A stretch of 64,000 bases of DNA from positions 13,841,167-13,905,166 of the forward strand of contig CM034236.1 in NCBI GenBank assembly GCA_019916065.1, in the 5' to 3' direction. The notes below the pieces were generated by a model. The model ran no database searches. It was given only the letters and a program-made list of their open reading frames with translations, and was not told the origin of the DNA. The position numbers were made by a program, and so were the translations under genes. The stretch is from Vitellaria paradoxa (lineage: Eukaryota; Streptophyta; Magnoliopsida; Ericales; Sapotaceae). Below, one piece after another: positions 1-10,960 of this stretch. Within the stretch, counting starts at the first letter, position 1. Each line of letters opens with the position of its first letter.

Positions 1-296
1 TGAAAATTAATAAATTAATATTAAAAATAAATAAACTAATGAAGAGCGGATCTGACCAAGTAATAATAATAATCCTACTAATTTATTTATTTATAACGAT
101 GGCTTATTTTGTATTTAATGCGTGTGATTATTTTTCAAATAAAATGTGAGATGTGACTTATTTGAAGAGTTCAAATGTCGCTTATGTTAGTCACTTGTTA
201 TAATAACGAACTAACTGGCTCATAATAAAAAATTGAATCAACTATAAGCCTACTTTATGGTTAGAATCTAACCAGACTTCAACTTCTTGAAGATAG

Positions 297-376
297 AGCC
301 AATTTGGCTTGGCCGGGGACGTAATATGCTAGGGGTAGCCAATTTGGCTTGGTTGGGAACGCAATATACTCGGGGT
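297..376. repeat. Two-copy 40-base tandem repeat
   Basis: Two head-to-tail copies of a 40-base unit begin AGCCAATTTGGCTTGG at 297 and 337. The second copy differs at about six positions, so the duplication is not recent. The short open frame across it has no ATG start and looks accidental. Confidence 0.85.
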
Positions 377-2007
377 AGCTGGCAAGTATTCTGGGGAAAT
401 GCCACCTGTCCAAATATTTATTTTTGTGCCAACATTATCTTTTATTTAACTCAAGATCCAATGAAATAGTACTAAATTGATATATTAAAATCATAAAATA
501 ATAAAATTGAAATTAATTTTAATGTGTAATACTCCATATAAGACTTATCATCAAAATATGCAAATAAAAAATTATTTTTAATGGAGTTAGTGTGCTATTT
601 TTAGTTGTTTTATATTTCACTTTTTTCTTCATATGTAGGATTATTCACATACAAATAAAATATGAGAAACCTAAAATAAACTCTAAATTATCTAACCCTT
701 ACATGAAATAATTATTTCTATTATTTAAATATACTAGTTTTGAGGTATTTAAATTATAATAATTGTCATTTTTCAACAATAATGACATGAAAAAAATGTT
801 TCTAATTAGAAGTTAGTGAGAAAACTAATGATGCAAAGTGGGTTGTAGGTGGCAAAATATCACCATTGTCATCTTAAGAATTGGGAACCTCTCCATATGC
901 TGATGCTAATATGCATTCCCTAAAAATGGGGTAAATTACATTTTGCACTTTTTTTTAATTAAATTTTATTATGTTGTCTTATCTTTTTGTTAGGTTTCAA
1001 TTTTATAAATTAACTATTTGTGAACAAGATAATGAGGTCATTATTGTACTTTTAGACATTCAGCTAAAATCTCATAAAATATAGATTTAATGAGCATTTT
1101 TAGTAAAGACATTGTAGAAGTACCATATTTTATAAAAATAGCCAGAGTGTGAACTAGAGTTGCGCGAAACGGAGCTAGTTGTGTGCCTTAATGGCAATCA
1201 TCCAAAGTCAATTTTGTAATTTTACAACTCTAATAATTGATTTGAGAATCATACTAGGTAGCTCAATGGACTCGCTAGAAAGTCTAAAATTCTCTCGTAG
1301 AGTGAACCGAAATTTGGGTAAGTGTGCATGGAGGTTGCTAAATTGGATGCTCATTGTAAACTCCTATATATACTCTTGTTTTAAAGGGCAGATTGAAATT
1401 TGACTAAGGTTTGGACTCGTTGGACATTATTCGGAAGCTTGCTTAAGTGAGGCAAAAAGAAAGAAAAAAAATCCTATTTTTGGAAGTCTTGTTTCGCATA
1501 AGTTTGGTTTGCGCCTGTTCAACTCCTTGGATTTTCGTAAAAAGAACATTATTTGTCACCCATTAGAATGCGAAAGAAGAGTTTCTCTATCTTAGCCACA
1601 ATATTGTAATCTATTAAACATTTGCATGAGAAGTGTGAGAAAGTATGTGTGTTATTCAGTGTGCATCAATGAAGATATATAGTGGAAATTTTCGAGTGTG
1701 TTGTGAAGGTTTGAGTTGTTTTACCATGTGAGCGAAGTGAGTTATTATACTGAGTCACCGTTTAGAGTGCCAAAAAATAAAATAAAGCAAAATAAATCTT
1801 TAATAATATTTATAAATCATTAAAATTTTCTATTACATATTTACACATTCTTACCTTTACTATTTTAAAAAAATTTTAATATTTCGCTAAAAAAATATAT
1901 AAAATCCGGAATGAGGTTAACCGAGTGCATAAATTTTTTTTGATAATTATATTATTCGAGTCAAAAACTTTCAAACGAGTACCATTATCGCTATTTTATA
2001 CGAATTT
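377..2007. other. AT-rich gene-free stretch
   Basis: I see no gene here. The short open frame at 1179-1403 has no recognisable motif. The segment around 1440-1690, somewhat richer in G and C, reads like diffuse LTR-type sequence, but no partner copy is present in the window. Confidence 0.5.
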
Positions 2008-2222
2008 TTTTGAATCCGTTAAAACGGATTTGAAAAAATCGTTCTAACGGTTTTGGCGCTGTACATATCTAACGAGACTTTTTGAATCCGTTAGAACGGA
2101 ATTGAAAAATCATTCTAATGATTTACCATTATAGAGATAGAAAGTAGAACTATTATGCAGAATATTGAGTGTTGATTTTTTGAATCCGTTAGAATGGATT
2201 TAGGAACCGTTCTAACGGTTTA
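2008..2222. repeat. Three copies of a 43-46 base double palindrome
   Basis: Copies lie at about 2008-2052, 2078-2123 and 2176-2222. Each has a T-run, then AATCCGTTAGAACGGATT (a near-perfect palindrome), a short A-rich link, and a second palindrome of the type AACCGTTCTAACGGTT. The copies are separated by unrelated spacers of about 25 and 53 bases. The words CCGTTA and TAACGG recur in each arm; they match the core recognised by plant MYB proteins, but binding is only a possibility. Confidence 0.75.
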
Positions 2223-3504
2223 TTATTATTCATTTCTAAAAAACACAGTTTAGAAAGAAAATATTAAACGTCAAAATCAACCAAAAACTACGCTTTATCT
2301 TAATTTATCTTTTTTTTTTTTTTACCACCCCAAATGCTACCTGATTTTGTGGATTAAATGGTCGAACAATAAGATTGAAAAGTTGATAGGATTGTTGGGT
2401 AAAATTTTGTAATCGAAGAGTGTGCCACTTGACAATGGAAGATTTTCGTTCCATATGATCTTTTCCCCGCATGCGTTTTCATGTAAAATCTATGTATTAA
2501 TCTTTTTTTTTTTTTTTTTCACACTTTTTGAGATTGATTGCTGCTGTTTATCGGTCATCCAAACTGGCATCTCAAATTTTTATTTAGAGTAGCCATGTGA
2601 CCCGTTTAATGAAAGATTTGTTAGTCTCATCGTTAGAAAATCTAATCTTCCATTAAATAGTCACATGATTCATTTAATGAGATATTTGTTAGTGCATGTA
2701 CACAAAGAATTAATATTTTAATAAATAAAGATTTTAAGTCTTTAATTAAAAAATTAATAAATTAATAAAAATTCATTATTATGAACTATAATTTATCATA
2801 AAAAGCACTGGAAGGAAGGAGAAAGAGAGAGATTGAACGAGACTTCACAAACACAAACATGGATAGAGATGAATGCCAGGCCTGCTAGCAGCATCCATTA
2901 ACTAAGGTTACTAAGTAAAAGCAGAACAGAAAAATATTAGGGGTAAGTTTTAAGAAATAGTTAATCCCTTTAATGAGGTATTTGTTACGATTAATTAATA
3001 TTATAATAAATCAAAATTTTAAGTAAAAGAAGAATAGAAAAATTTTGGGGATAAGTTGCTATTTAGGTTTCAAATATATCAGACGAATAATGTCAAAAAG
3101 ATGCCTTAACATAGAGGGATAAAGTCAAAATTTTGAGTCGGGAGTTAAAAAATTATAATTAATATTATAAATTATATTTAATAAATAAAAATAAATTTAT
3201 ATATAGATAGATAGTTCAATCTGTTGATCTTTTAATTTTTGAGTTGTATATAATAATTAAAAAATAATTAAATTTTGAAAATGTTAGTCAATAATCTAAA
3301 TTTTTGAATAAAATTTTTTTTAATCCAAAAATCTATATGTAATATAGTAGGTTTTTTTTTTTTTTTTTTTACTAAAATCAATTATTTTTAAAAATTTTAA
3401 AAGAGTAAAATCATAATATAATTTTTTTAAGTAAAAAATTTATATTTGCAAGCCCCATCGCACCCGGGTTAAGATGCATGTACTTTAGCTATATATGTTT
3501 AGAT
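2223..3504. other. AT-rich gene-free stretch with T-runs
   Basis: It contains poly-T runs near 2311, 2503 and 3352. Two related segments (about 2593-2625 and 2661-2694) share the phrase TTTAATGA followed by ATTTGTTAG. There is no coding signal. Confidence 0.5.
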
Positions 3505-3860
3505 TAGGTTCGGCTTGGGAACAATTAAAATTGGTTAATGATTAATAGTTAGTAGTTAACTAAAAAAAAAAATAACTAATTTTGTGTTTGGGAAGAAAAA
3601 AAAGTGGTTAATGACTAATGGCTAGTAACTAGCTAAAAAAAGTTAGTTAATTTTGTGTTTGGGTAATTTTGTATTTGGGAAGAAAAAAAATAATTTTTTT
3701 ATAAGTGACTAATTTTATTTTTGTTAAATTGACATTTTTACCTTTAAAAATTTTAAAAAAATTAAAATATAAAAAGATAAAAAAATCTAACAAATATTAA
3801 AATAACCATTAGTTTTAGTATTGACTGGTGACTATTCTTCTCAAATAGACATATTGGATG
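3505..3860. repeat. MITE-like AT-rich repeat with internal 73-base duplication
   Basis: The unit starting TGGTTAATGA at 3532 is repeated from 3605, and part of it (TTTGGGAAGAAAAAAAA) appears a third time near 3673. The outer ends carry only weakly matching inverted sequences, so assignment to a DNA transposon family is tentative. Confidence 0.4.
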
Positions 3861-4045
3861 CCAGCAATTAATGCAATAAAATAGTACGATCGTGACTTAA
3901 TCATCATGGTTGAACTTTCGTGTTCGCATATCAACGTCAAATGTATATGACATTTTCAGGAATCTGTTTGGTCTATTGTGACTCATCTTTCTTTAATTTC
4001 AGTGGTACTTTAAAGGAGGAAGAAAAGAATCACTTGCCCCTCTTA

Positions 4046-4280
4046 GGCTAGTTCGGTAAGAAGCAGTTGATAGGTCAGTTATTAGTTATTAATTTTTTAT
4101 TTTTTTAAAATATTAAATTTATTTTTTTATATTTTAATTAAAAAAAATTTTTAAAAATAAAAATATCAAATTAATAAAAAATTAAAAAGATAGAACATTT
4201 TTTTCTTCTCCGGCACAAAAAAATACTAATAACTAACTACTAGAAAGTTGATTTCTTTACTTCTTAAACCAAGCCTCGAT
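4046..4280. mobile_element. Probable MITE, imperfect inverted ends
   Basis: The left end GGCTAGTTCGGTAAGAAG and the reverse complement of the right end (GGCTTGGTTTAAGAAG) match with a few gaps, and both continue into AT-rich sequence related to TTAGTTATTA. No clear target duplication is visible. Confidence 0.4.
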
Positions 4281-4288
4281 TCATAACA

Positions 4289-4439
4289 CCTCAAACCTCG
4301 GAAGGGGTAGGTCTGGTGTACCGGACCGTTCGATGTACCGCGGACCGTCGGATCATCTGTATTGTATACCGTATACTGTACGGACAGATGATCTGGCAAT
4401 CCGCGGTGCACCAGACCTACTCCCAACCCCTCAAACCTC
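4289..4439. mobile_element. Foldback element with 11-base target duplication
   Basis: A GC-rich element of about 129 bases (4300-4428) is flanked by the 11-base direct repeat CCTCAAACCTC (4289-4299 and 4429-4439). Its arms pair: GGTAGGTCTGGTGTACCG on the left against the reverse complement of CGGTGCACCAGACCTAC on the right, then GATCATCTGT against ACAGATGATC. The left arm carries an extra tandem copy of the GTACCG...GGACCGT word. An 11-base duplication fits Mutator-like insertion (9-11 bases). The overlapping open frames on both strands are by-products of the palindrome. Confidence 0.7.
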
Positions 4440-4549
4440 ACGTGATAGTGGTTATCAACATATTGTTAAAAGGCGCACTTGATTTTACCGCTTATATACA
4501 TGCTAGCAAAGGTTGGGACGGGCTGTTTTAAGGAAAAATATATATATAT

Positions 4550-5633
4550 AAATTTATTGAAATTATATTTGGAGAAAAAATTAGTGAGAAAAAAATAAAA
4601 GGAAAATATAAAAAAGCTGCAAGAATATAAAAAAATATAAAATTCTAAACCTATATTCTTATTTGAATCGATTTAAAATATAAAAAAATAAAAATATTCG
4701 TTAATATATTAGTTTTTTAATTAATTAATTAATTACTTAAATTTTCTATTACAATCTAAACAAGAGAGGAATTTTAAATTTATATCCTTTCTTTTTATTT
4801 CGCGGCGAAATATTAAGTCAAAGACAGTTTAAGTGGATGCAAGAAAAGAAAAATCGACAAATATTAAATAAAATAATAAAATAATATAAAAAAATATTTT
4901 ATCCTTATCTAAATAGATTAAAAATTTTAATGAATAAAAAGCATCCATCAATATATTAGTTTTTAAATTTCCTACCTTCCATTTATTTTTTGTTTTATTT
5001 TTTATTATAATTCAAACAAGAAAATGAATTTTAAATTCGTACATCTTTCATTATCTTTTATGGAGAGAAAGATATAGGTGAGAGATAAAAAAAAATCTAA
5101 TAATATGAAATAACATAATAAAAAAGAAAGCGGAAAAAATAATTAATAAAAATATTTGAACATCTCAAAAAAATTAAAGCACTAAAACAAAAGTGTCTTT
5201 GGAGTGAGAATTTAGTGCAAAAAAATGAAGTAAACATAAGAACAAAAAGACAAAAAAAAAAAAAAATGGAGTAAACATAAAAATCATAAATACATACTCT
5301 TATCTGAATGAATTTAAAAACTTAAAATAAAAGGCATTAATTAATATATTAAAATTTTAATTTAATTAATTTAATTTTTATATTTCATATATTTTTCTTA
5401 CATTTTATATCATAACTTAAATAAGAGAATGAATATTGAAACTTTACCTTTTTTTTTTTTGGCGACAAATTCCTGATCTAGATATAGCTTTAAAAAAAAA
5501 AATTACATGAAGAGAGAGATATAAAGGTGCGAGTGGAAGAAAAAATTGAATTAATATGAAATAAGATGATAAAATATAAAACATTAATAAAATAGTATTT
5601 GAATTTATTTAAAAAAAACAAAACTCTAAAAAG
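4550..5633. repeat. Diverged direct repeats, 240-400 base spacing
   Basis: Three diverged copies of a block of about 150 bases start near 4655, 4903 and 5295. Each runs from a TATCT-AATGAATTTAAAA type start through AATATATTAG to CAAACAAGAGAATGAATTTTAAA. Intervening AAATAATATGAAATAA-type segments also recur. There is no coding potential. Confidence 0.55.
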
Positions 5634-6052
5634 AGCAACACTTTAAGGAAAAAAATATATAAAACAAGATGAAAAATTAAAAAAATTAGATAAAATATAT
5701 GCGTGCATTGTAGCTTATTATAAAAAAAATAAAATAAACGCAGTGACGTTTGAAGGACAAAAAATATAAAACAAGAGAAAAATAAAAAATTTGGTAAAAT
5801 ATATAAGTTGAAAGTGTGTTGTGGTTTATTATATATAATAAAAAAAGATAAAATTTTAAAAGAAAACAACACTTGGAGGACAAAAAAATATAAGTCAGAG
5901 GAAAAAAAAATGATAAAAATATATTTGCTGAAAATGTATTGCGGTTCATGATAAAAAAATACAGCAACACTTAAAAGACAAAAAAATATAAAATAGAGAC
6001 AAAAATTAAAAAAAATAGTCAAAATATATACGCTAAAAGTGTATTACGAGTT
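5634..6052. repeat. Four-copy degenerate tandem repeat of about 100-125 bases
   Basis: Units start near 5634, 5738, 5864 and 5962 with the word AGCAACACTT or a variant, followed by GGAGGACAAAAAAATATAAA and a distal GTGTATTGCGGTTTATTAT-like part. The long minus-strand open frames over this block are low-complexity Phe/Tyr/Leu translations of the repeat and are not genes. Confidence 0.7.
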
Positions 6053-7665
6053 ATTCTATAGGATAGATACATAGAATATAGAATAGAAATAAAAAAAATC
6101 ATAATTTAAAAAAAATAAAATAAGAATAGAAAAAATGACAACTCTTTAAAAAAAAAAAAGATACGGAAGGGTAAAATGATAATAAATTTTAAATAGGAAG
6201 ACGATAAAATTGAAAAAAAAAATATTAAAAGAGCTTGTATCTATACTCTTATAAAATATATATAGAGAGAGAGAGATAGATTATCGTTAATTTAAAAAAA
6301 AAATCAAAGAAGACAAAAGGGGAAAAAAAATGGTCCAAAAAGCAGTTAAAAATCAAAGGACTATCTCCACTCATTATGTTTAAAAAAAAAAATTGCCCTT
6401 CGTTTTTTTCCGTAATTTTTTTTTTTTAAAGGGTAAGACAAAAGGCAAAATGGTGATAAAGAAAACACTGAAGGGGAAAATTGGAAAATGAAGGCCTAAA
6501 GAGGCCGTTGGAACTCATAGTGCTGTTCGCACTTCATTACATAAAGCTAGATATATATATATATTGTTAAATATGGAGTTAGTTAAAGTATAGTATTTTA
6601 TTTTTAATTTTTATTTAATGTTTAATTATATATAATATAATTATCGAACCTCATATAATTACACGAAACAAACATATTTTATCTAGTTTTCCATTGAGTT
6701 AAATGTGGCAAAAAATGTCTAAAAGTTAGGTGTTATACATGTTAAATCATGTAATTATTTGTTATGTAAATTTATTAATAATATTTATTTTCCATTAAAA
6801 TTTCAAAAAAAAAATAATATATTATAATTCGCACTCTTAATTTTTTTTAACTAAATTTCATTTAAAAATGCAATAATTAATTAATAACCATGTCAAGGCT
6901 TAACTTTTTGATTGTAATTATTAACGATATAAAATTTGAATTCGTTACAAGGTTAACCTTTTACTAACGAAAATCTTTTGTTAAATAATCTGGCAACCAT
7001 CTCTTAACTTGTTGGATTGAGTTTTTTAATGAGATATTTGCTGATTACCATCGCAACATATTAAAAAATTGAATCCTCAATTATTATAATTAAAATACCA
7101 AACAAAATTGGGTGGAATTTAGTCAAAATTAAGTTCTACTTAATAAATATGCACTACCAAAAATTAGACTTTTCACGTGCAATGTCCTAACTAATTCTTT
7201 TTTTTTTTAATTTTATCAAAACTATATAAACAAATATAAAATTTATATTATAAATTTAAAATAAAATAATAAAATAAAACAATATGTATTTATATTTAGT
7301 TATTCTTTCCAATTCTAAGGGTTTCAGTGCAGTGATTCTAAAATTTCCTCTTTTTTTTCCCTGAAAAATCTATTGATATAATATAAAAATAATTTCTTCT
7401 TATTTGACTATTAAAATATAATTATATCGATACATTTAAAAATATTTTTATTAATTGTTAAGTTAGCCTTGTTTCAATTCTGATTGTTTCATGAAAAATA
7501 TCGTTTAAGCATCTCCGGGCACTCCCAAGGATGAACGCATAGACATCAATAGGGCTAGTTTAGTGGGCTTTGACAATCTGACATTTCGAGGCCCATTCAC
7601 AACCCATGGGCCTAAATGAAAATGGGTTTATGGGTTGGGGATACAGAATTAACGGAAAATTGTAT
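6053..7665. other. AT-rich gene-free stretch
   Basis: It holds many A and T runs and a short GA repeat near 6266. The part at 7510-7640 has more G and C and contains ATGGGCCTAAATGAAAATGGG-type text, but no feature I can name. Confidence 0.5.
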
Positions 7666-8055
7666 TCAAGTCATACTTGGTAATCTTTTAAAGTTATTAG
7701 TCACACTCAAAAAAAAGTATTGCTTTTAAGTCACATTAATATAAAAAGTTTTGTATTTAAGTCATACTTTTGAGTAGGTCCCACGAGTTTGTTTTAAATA
7801 TAATTTATAATATGACTTAAATGCCATTTTTTCTATAATTAACTGAGATGAAGTTGCCGAAAATTATGGAACCGAAAATCACGTTTTCCGTTTTTGTTTC
7901 ATTCCTTATCAATTGCGTGAACATATAGTGAGATAAAAATCTGTTAAAGGATTATATACGAAAGAATACACACGGATTACGCGAGTTTGTGCTGTGAGAT
8001 TAACGTCGATCGAATGAATATATACAGATCTGGATTACGTATTTAAATACATGAC

Positions 8056-9020
8056 TGCGGTACTGTTTTTTTTTAGGATGCATGCTCGTTCAAAAACAAT
8101 ACCGCATTCAAAAACAGTACCGCATGACTCTATCATGCAAACATCTATGTAAACACAAAAAATAGTTCATATATCAAACGAATAACCGACAGTACCGCAT
8201 GTGTGACAGTACCACATGTCTGCGGTACTGTTTTTTTTTAGGATGCATGCTCGTTCAAAAACAGTACCGCACGACTCTATCATGCAAATATCACATGTAA
8301 ACACAAAAATAGTTCACATATCAAACGAATGACCAACAGTACCGCATGTGTGACAGTACCACATGTCTGCGGTACTGTTTTTTTTAGGATGCAAGCTCGT
8401 TCAAAAACAGTACCGCACGACTCTATCATGCAAACATCACATGTAAACACAAAAATAGTTCACATATCAAACGAATAACCGACAGTACCGCATGTGTGAC
8501 AGTACCACATGTCTGCGGTACTATTTTTTTAGGATGCATGCTCGTTCAAAAACAGTACCGCACGACTCTATCATGCAAACATCACATGTAAACACAAAAA
8601 TAGTTCACATATCAAACGAATGACCGACAGTACCGCATGTGTGACAGTACCACATGTCTACGGTACTATTTTTTTTAGGATGCATGCTCGTTCAAAAACA
8701 GTACCGCATGACTCAATCATGCAAACATCACATGTAAACACAAAAATAGTTCACATATCAAATGAATAACCGACAGTACCGCATGTGTGACAGTACCACA
8801 TGTCTGCGGTACTGTTTTTTTTTAGGATGCATGCTCGTTCAAAAACAGTACCGCATGACTCTATCATGCAAACATCACATGTAAACACAAAAATAGTTCA
8901 CATATCAAACGAATAACCGACAGTACCGCATGTGTGACAGTACCACATGTCTGCGGTACTGTTTTTTTTTTAGGATGCATGCTCGTTTAAAAACAGTACC
9001 GCATGACTCTATCATGCAAA
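8056..9020. repeat. Tandem array, 147-base unit, about 6.5 copies
   Basis: Units start at 8056, 8221, 8368, 8514, 8659, 8804 and 8952, giving periods of 165 (first unit, with an insertion), 147, 146, 145, 145 and 148. Each unit starts TGCGGTACTG, has a T-run, ATGCATGCTCGTTC, and then AAAAACAGTACCGCA, which is the reverse complement of its start, so every unit can form a hairpin. Each unit ends ACAGTACCGCATGTGTGACAG. Copies are very similar, which suggests recent expansion or homogenisation. Confidence 0.95.
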
Positions 9021-9030
9021 GAATGGTGCT

Positions 9031-9208
9031 GTTTTAATGAGGTACTATTTTATTATGCGGTACTGTTTTATTATGCGGTACTTTTTTTATGCGGTACTGT
9101 TTTATTATGTGGTACTGTTTTTTATGCGGTACTGTTTTTATGCGATAATGTTTTATTATGTGGTATTATTTTTTATGCGATATTGTTTTATTATGTGGTA
9201 CTATTTTC
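9031..9208. repeat. Short minisatellite built on GCGGTACTG
   Basis: About ten degenerate copies of a 16-17 base unit (TTATTATGCGGTACTGT and variants) follow the 147-base array directly. They share its core word GCGGTACTG, so the two repeat types are related. The short open frame here only translates the repeat. Confidence 0.85.
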
Positions 9209-9214
9209 CTAAAT

Positions 9215-9361
9215 AGTTTTGATTTTGTTTCCAAAAATCAGTTTTGCTTATTTTGTAAAGAAGATGGAAAGTCGCGGAATTAGGTTTTTCTCAAACAGTT
9301 TTGATTTTGTTTCCAAAAATCAGTTTTACTTGCTTTATAAAGAAGATGGAAAGTCACGGAA
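9215..9361. repeat. Tandem duplication, period 82
   Basis: A 65-base block starting AGTTTTGATTTTGTTTCC at 9215 is repeated at 9297, ending in AAGAAGATGGAAAGTC both times. It lies between the minisatellite and the right inverted end of the surrounding element. Confidence 0.8.
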
Positions 9362-9500
9362 GTTATGAGTAAAGTGTGCACTATTTTCGGATAAAACTGG
9401 CAGTTTTGAAATGTAGTGAAAAACGCGTGATATCCTTTTTGGTCTTTTTGTTGCAAGTGTGACTTATTCACAAATAAGATTTTTGGGTATGACTTAAATC

Positions 9501-10184
9501 TTTATAAGTTCATAAATAGTGACCGGCCTCCAAAAACCCCATTAAAATATTAATACCATCAATAATATCAATTCGATTAAATTCAAATTCTAATAAATAT
9601 AAAGAAAACAAACATAAAAAAGTTAGAAAATAATAACACGCACTCATATAATTAAAGAATTTTATAATTATTGTTTCTACTATTCTTACCACAGTGTATA
9701 TATATTAAATACATATAAAAACTTATAAAATATATATCAATTACATATAAAAACTTTAAATAATTAAAATTTAAGTACATACTTAACAAATCCTAAAGTT
9801 GAAGGGAAAATTATTGTAATAAAAAGTTTTCAAGAAATTTGAAAGAAAAGAAAATTTCGTATCTATTTATAGATTTTGTATTCAGGAGTCATATTCTATT
9901 TAGATTAGAATACTATTTTGCAGTCTTATCTTATTCCAATTAAAATACTATTTTGATCGAATTAAAGGTTCAAATTCAAGAAAAGTTTGAGTTGCAATCA
10001 ATTAGATTAATTTATCTATTGCCAATTTTATTTTTTAATTATTAATATTGTTTGATATTTTTAATAAATAATATTACAATATATATATAATTTTAATAAA
10101 CAATATTACAATTTAGTTTAAGATGTATCTCTTGTTTCGCCTAATGACAAAAATAATAAAGGAAGTATTACTTGTTAATAAATT
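9501..10184. other. AT-rich gene-free stretch
   Basis: I see no coding frame, RNA gene or structured repeat here beyond short A/T words. Confidence 0.5.
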
Positions 10185-10813
10185 AACATTTTTGTTTAAT
10201 ATGTTAATTACTTTTTTGCATTATATTTATTGTTTTCTAAATAATAATTTATTAAATTATAAAAAAATTAAAAATAAGAAGTTATATAATAATTAAATAG
10301 AAATGTCGATTAAACAAAAATATCAAATGATATCCATGAATATTCTAGTTTGAATAAAATTATAAATAAATGGTATTTATATACAATACTAATTCTATTT
10401 AAATTATATAATTATAAATTAAGATAATTATAATTATAAATTTATGTTAATAAATTAAAATCTTTATTAATAGGCTAATTATTTTTTACGTTATTTTGTT
10501 TAATAATAATAATAATATTGATTATTAAAATTTTTATTTAACAGGGTAAATATTTTCTTACATTATCTTGTTTAATAACAACAATAGTATTTATTATGCT
10601 TTAAATAATAATTTATTAAAATATAAAAATAAAAAAATAAGAATATGTTTTAAATAAAAATAAAAATAAAAAATAAACAGTTATATAATAAATAGAAGTG
10701 TAGATTAAATAAAAATATCAAGTGATATCCATAAACATTCTAATTTGAATAAAATTAAAAATTGTGAATAAGTAGTAATTATGTAAAATACTAATTTCTT
10801 TATAAGATAATTA
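10185..10813. repeat. Diverged direct repeat, about 400-base period
   Basis: Segment 10190-10450 is repeated, diverged, at about 10545-10830. Shared landmarks are ATAATAATTTATTAAA, GTTATATAATAA followed by AATAGAA, ATATCAA(A/G)TGATATCCAT and TTGAATAAAATT. Confidence 0.6.
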
Positions 10814-10960
10814 AGATAATTATAATTAAGTGTCACGTGTCACCATCATACATGTGTCACAATTATAGTGAAAATTAAGCTCTACATGGTGCAAGATAAT
10901 TATAATTAGATATCACGTGTCACAACTATAATACAAGTTAAGTTCTACGTGGTGTAGCGA
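10814..10960. repeat. 80-base tandem pair with CACGTG
   Basis: AGATAATTATAATTA followed by TCACGTGTCAC occurs at 10814 and again at 10894. Both copies end in a TCTAC(A/G)TGGTG phrase. Each contains the palindrome CACGTG, the plant G-box core. A third, more diverged copy lies at about 13302-13367. A regulatory role is not shown. Confidence 0.65.

Larger units (their letters stand above)
7666..9500. mobile_element. Inverted-repeat element of 1.8 kb carrying the 147-base array
   Basis: Both ends carry matching inverted sequence. The left end reads AAGTCATAC, then AATCTT, then TTAGTCACACT (7668-7708). The reverse complement of the right end reads AAGTCATAC, AATCTT, TAAGTCACACT (about 9452-9500). 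The related word AAGTCA(C/T)AC recurs inside the left end. No transposase frame is present, so this would be a non-autonomous element. Target duplication is unclear; the terminal match is the only support. Confidence 0.5.

Noticed and set aside
4226..4531. Overlapping 71-residue frames on both strands
   Set aside because: They arise from the GC-rich palindrome of the foldback element.
5609..6022. 137-residue minus-strand membrane-like protein
   Set aside because: The hydrophobicity comes from poly-A/T sequence of the degenerate tandem repeat; no start context or conserved motif.
8056..9020. CRISPR-like regular array
   Set aside because: The 147-base units are contiguous with no unique spacers, in plant nuclear DNA with no cas genes. 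It is a tandem array.
9003..9212. 69-residue open frame
   Set aside because: It translates the GCGGTACTG minisatellite into a repetitive Tyr/Leu/Cys string.
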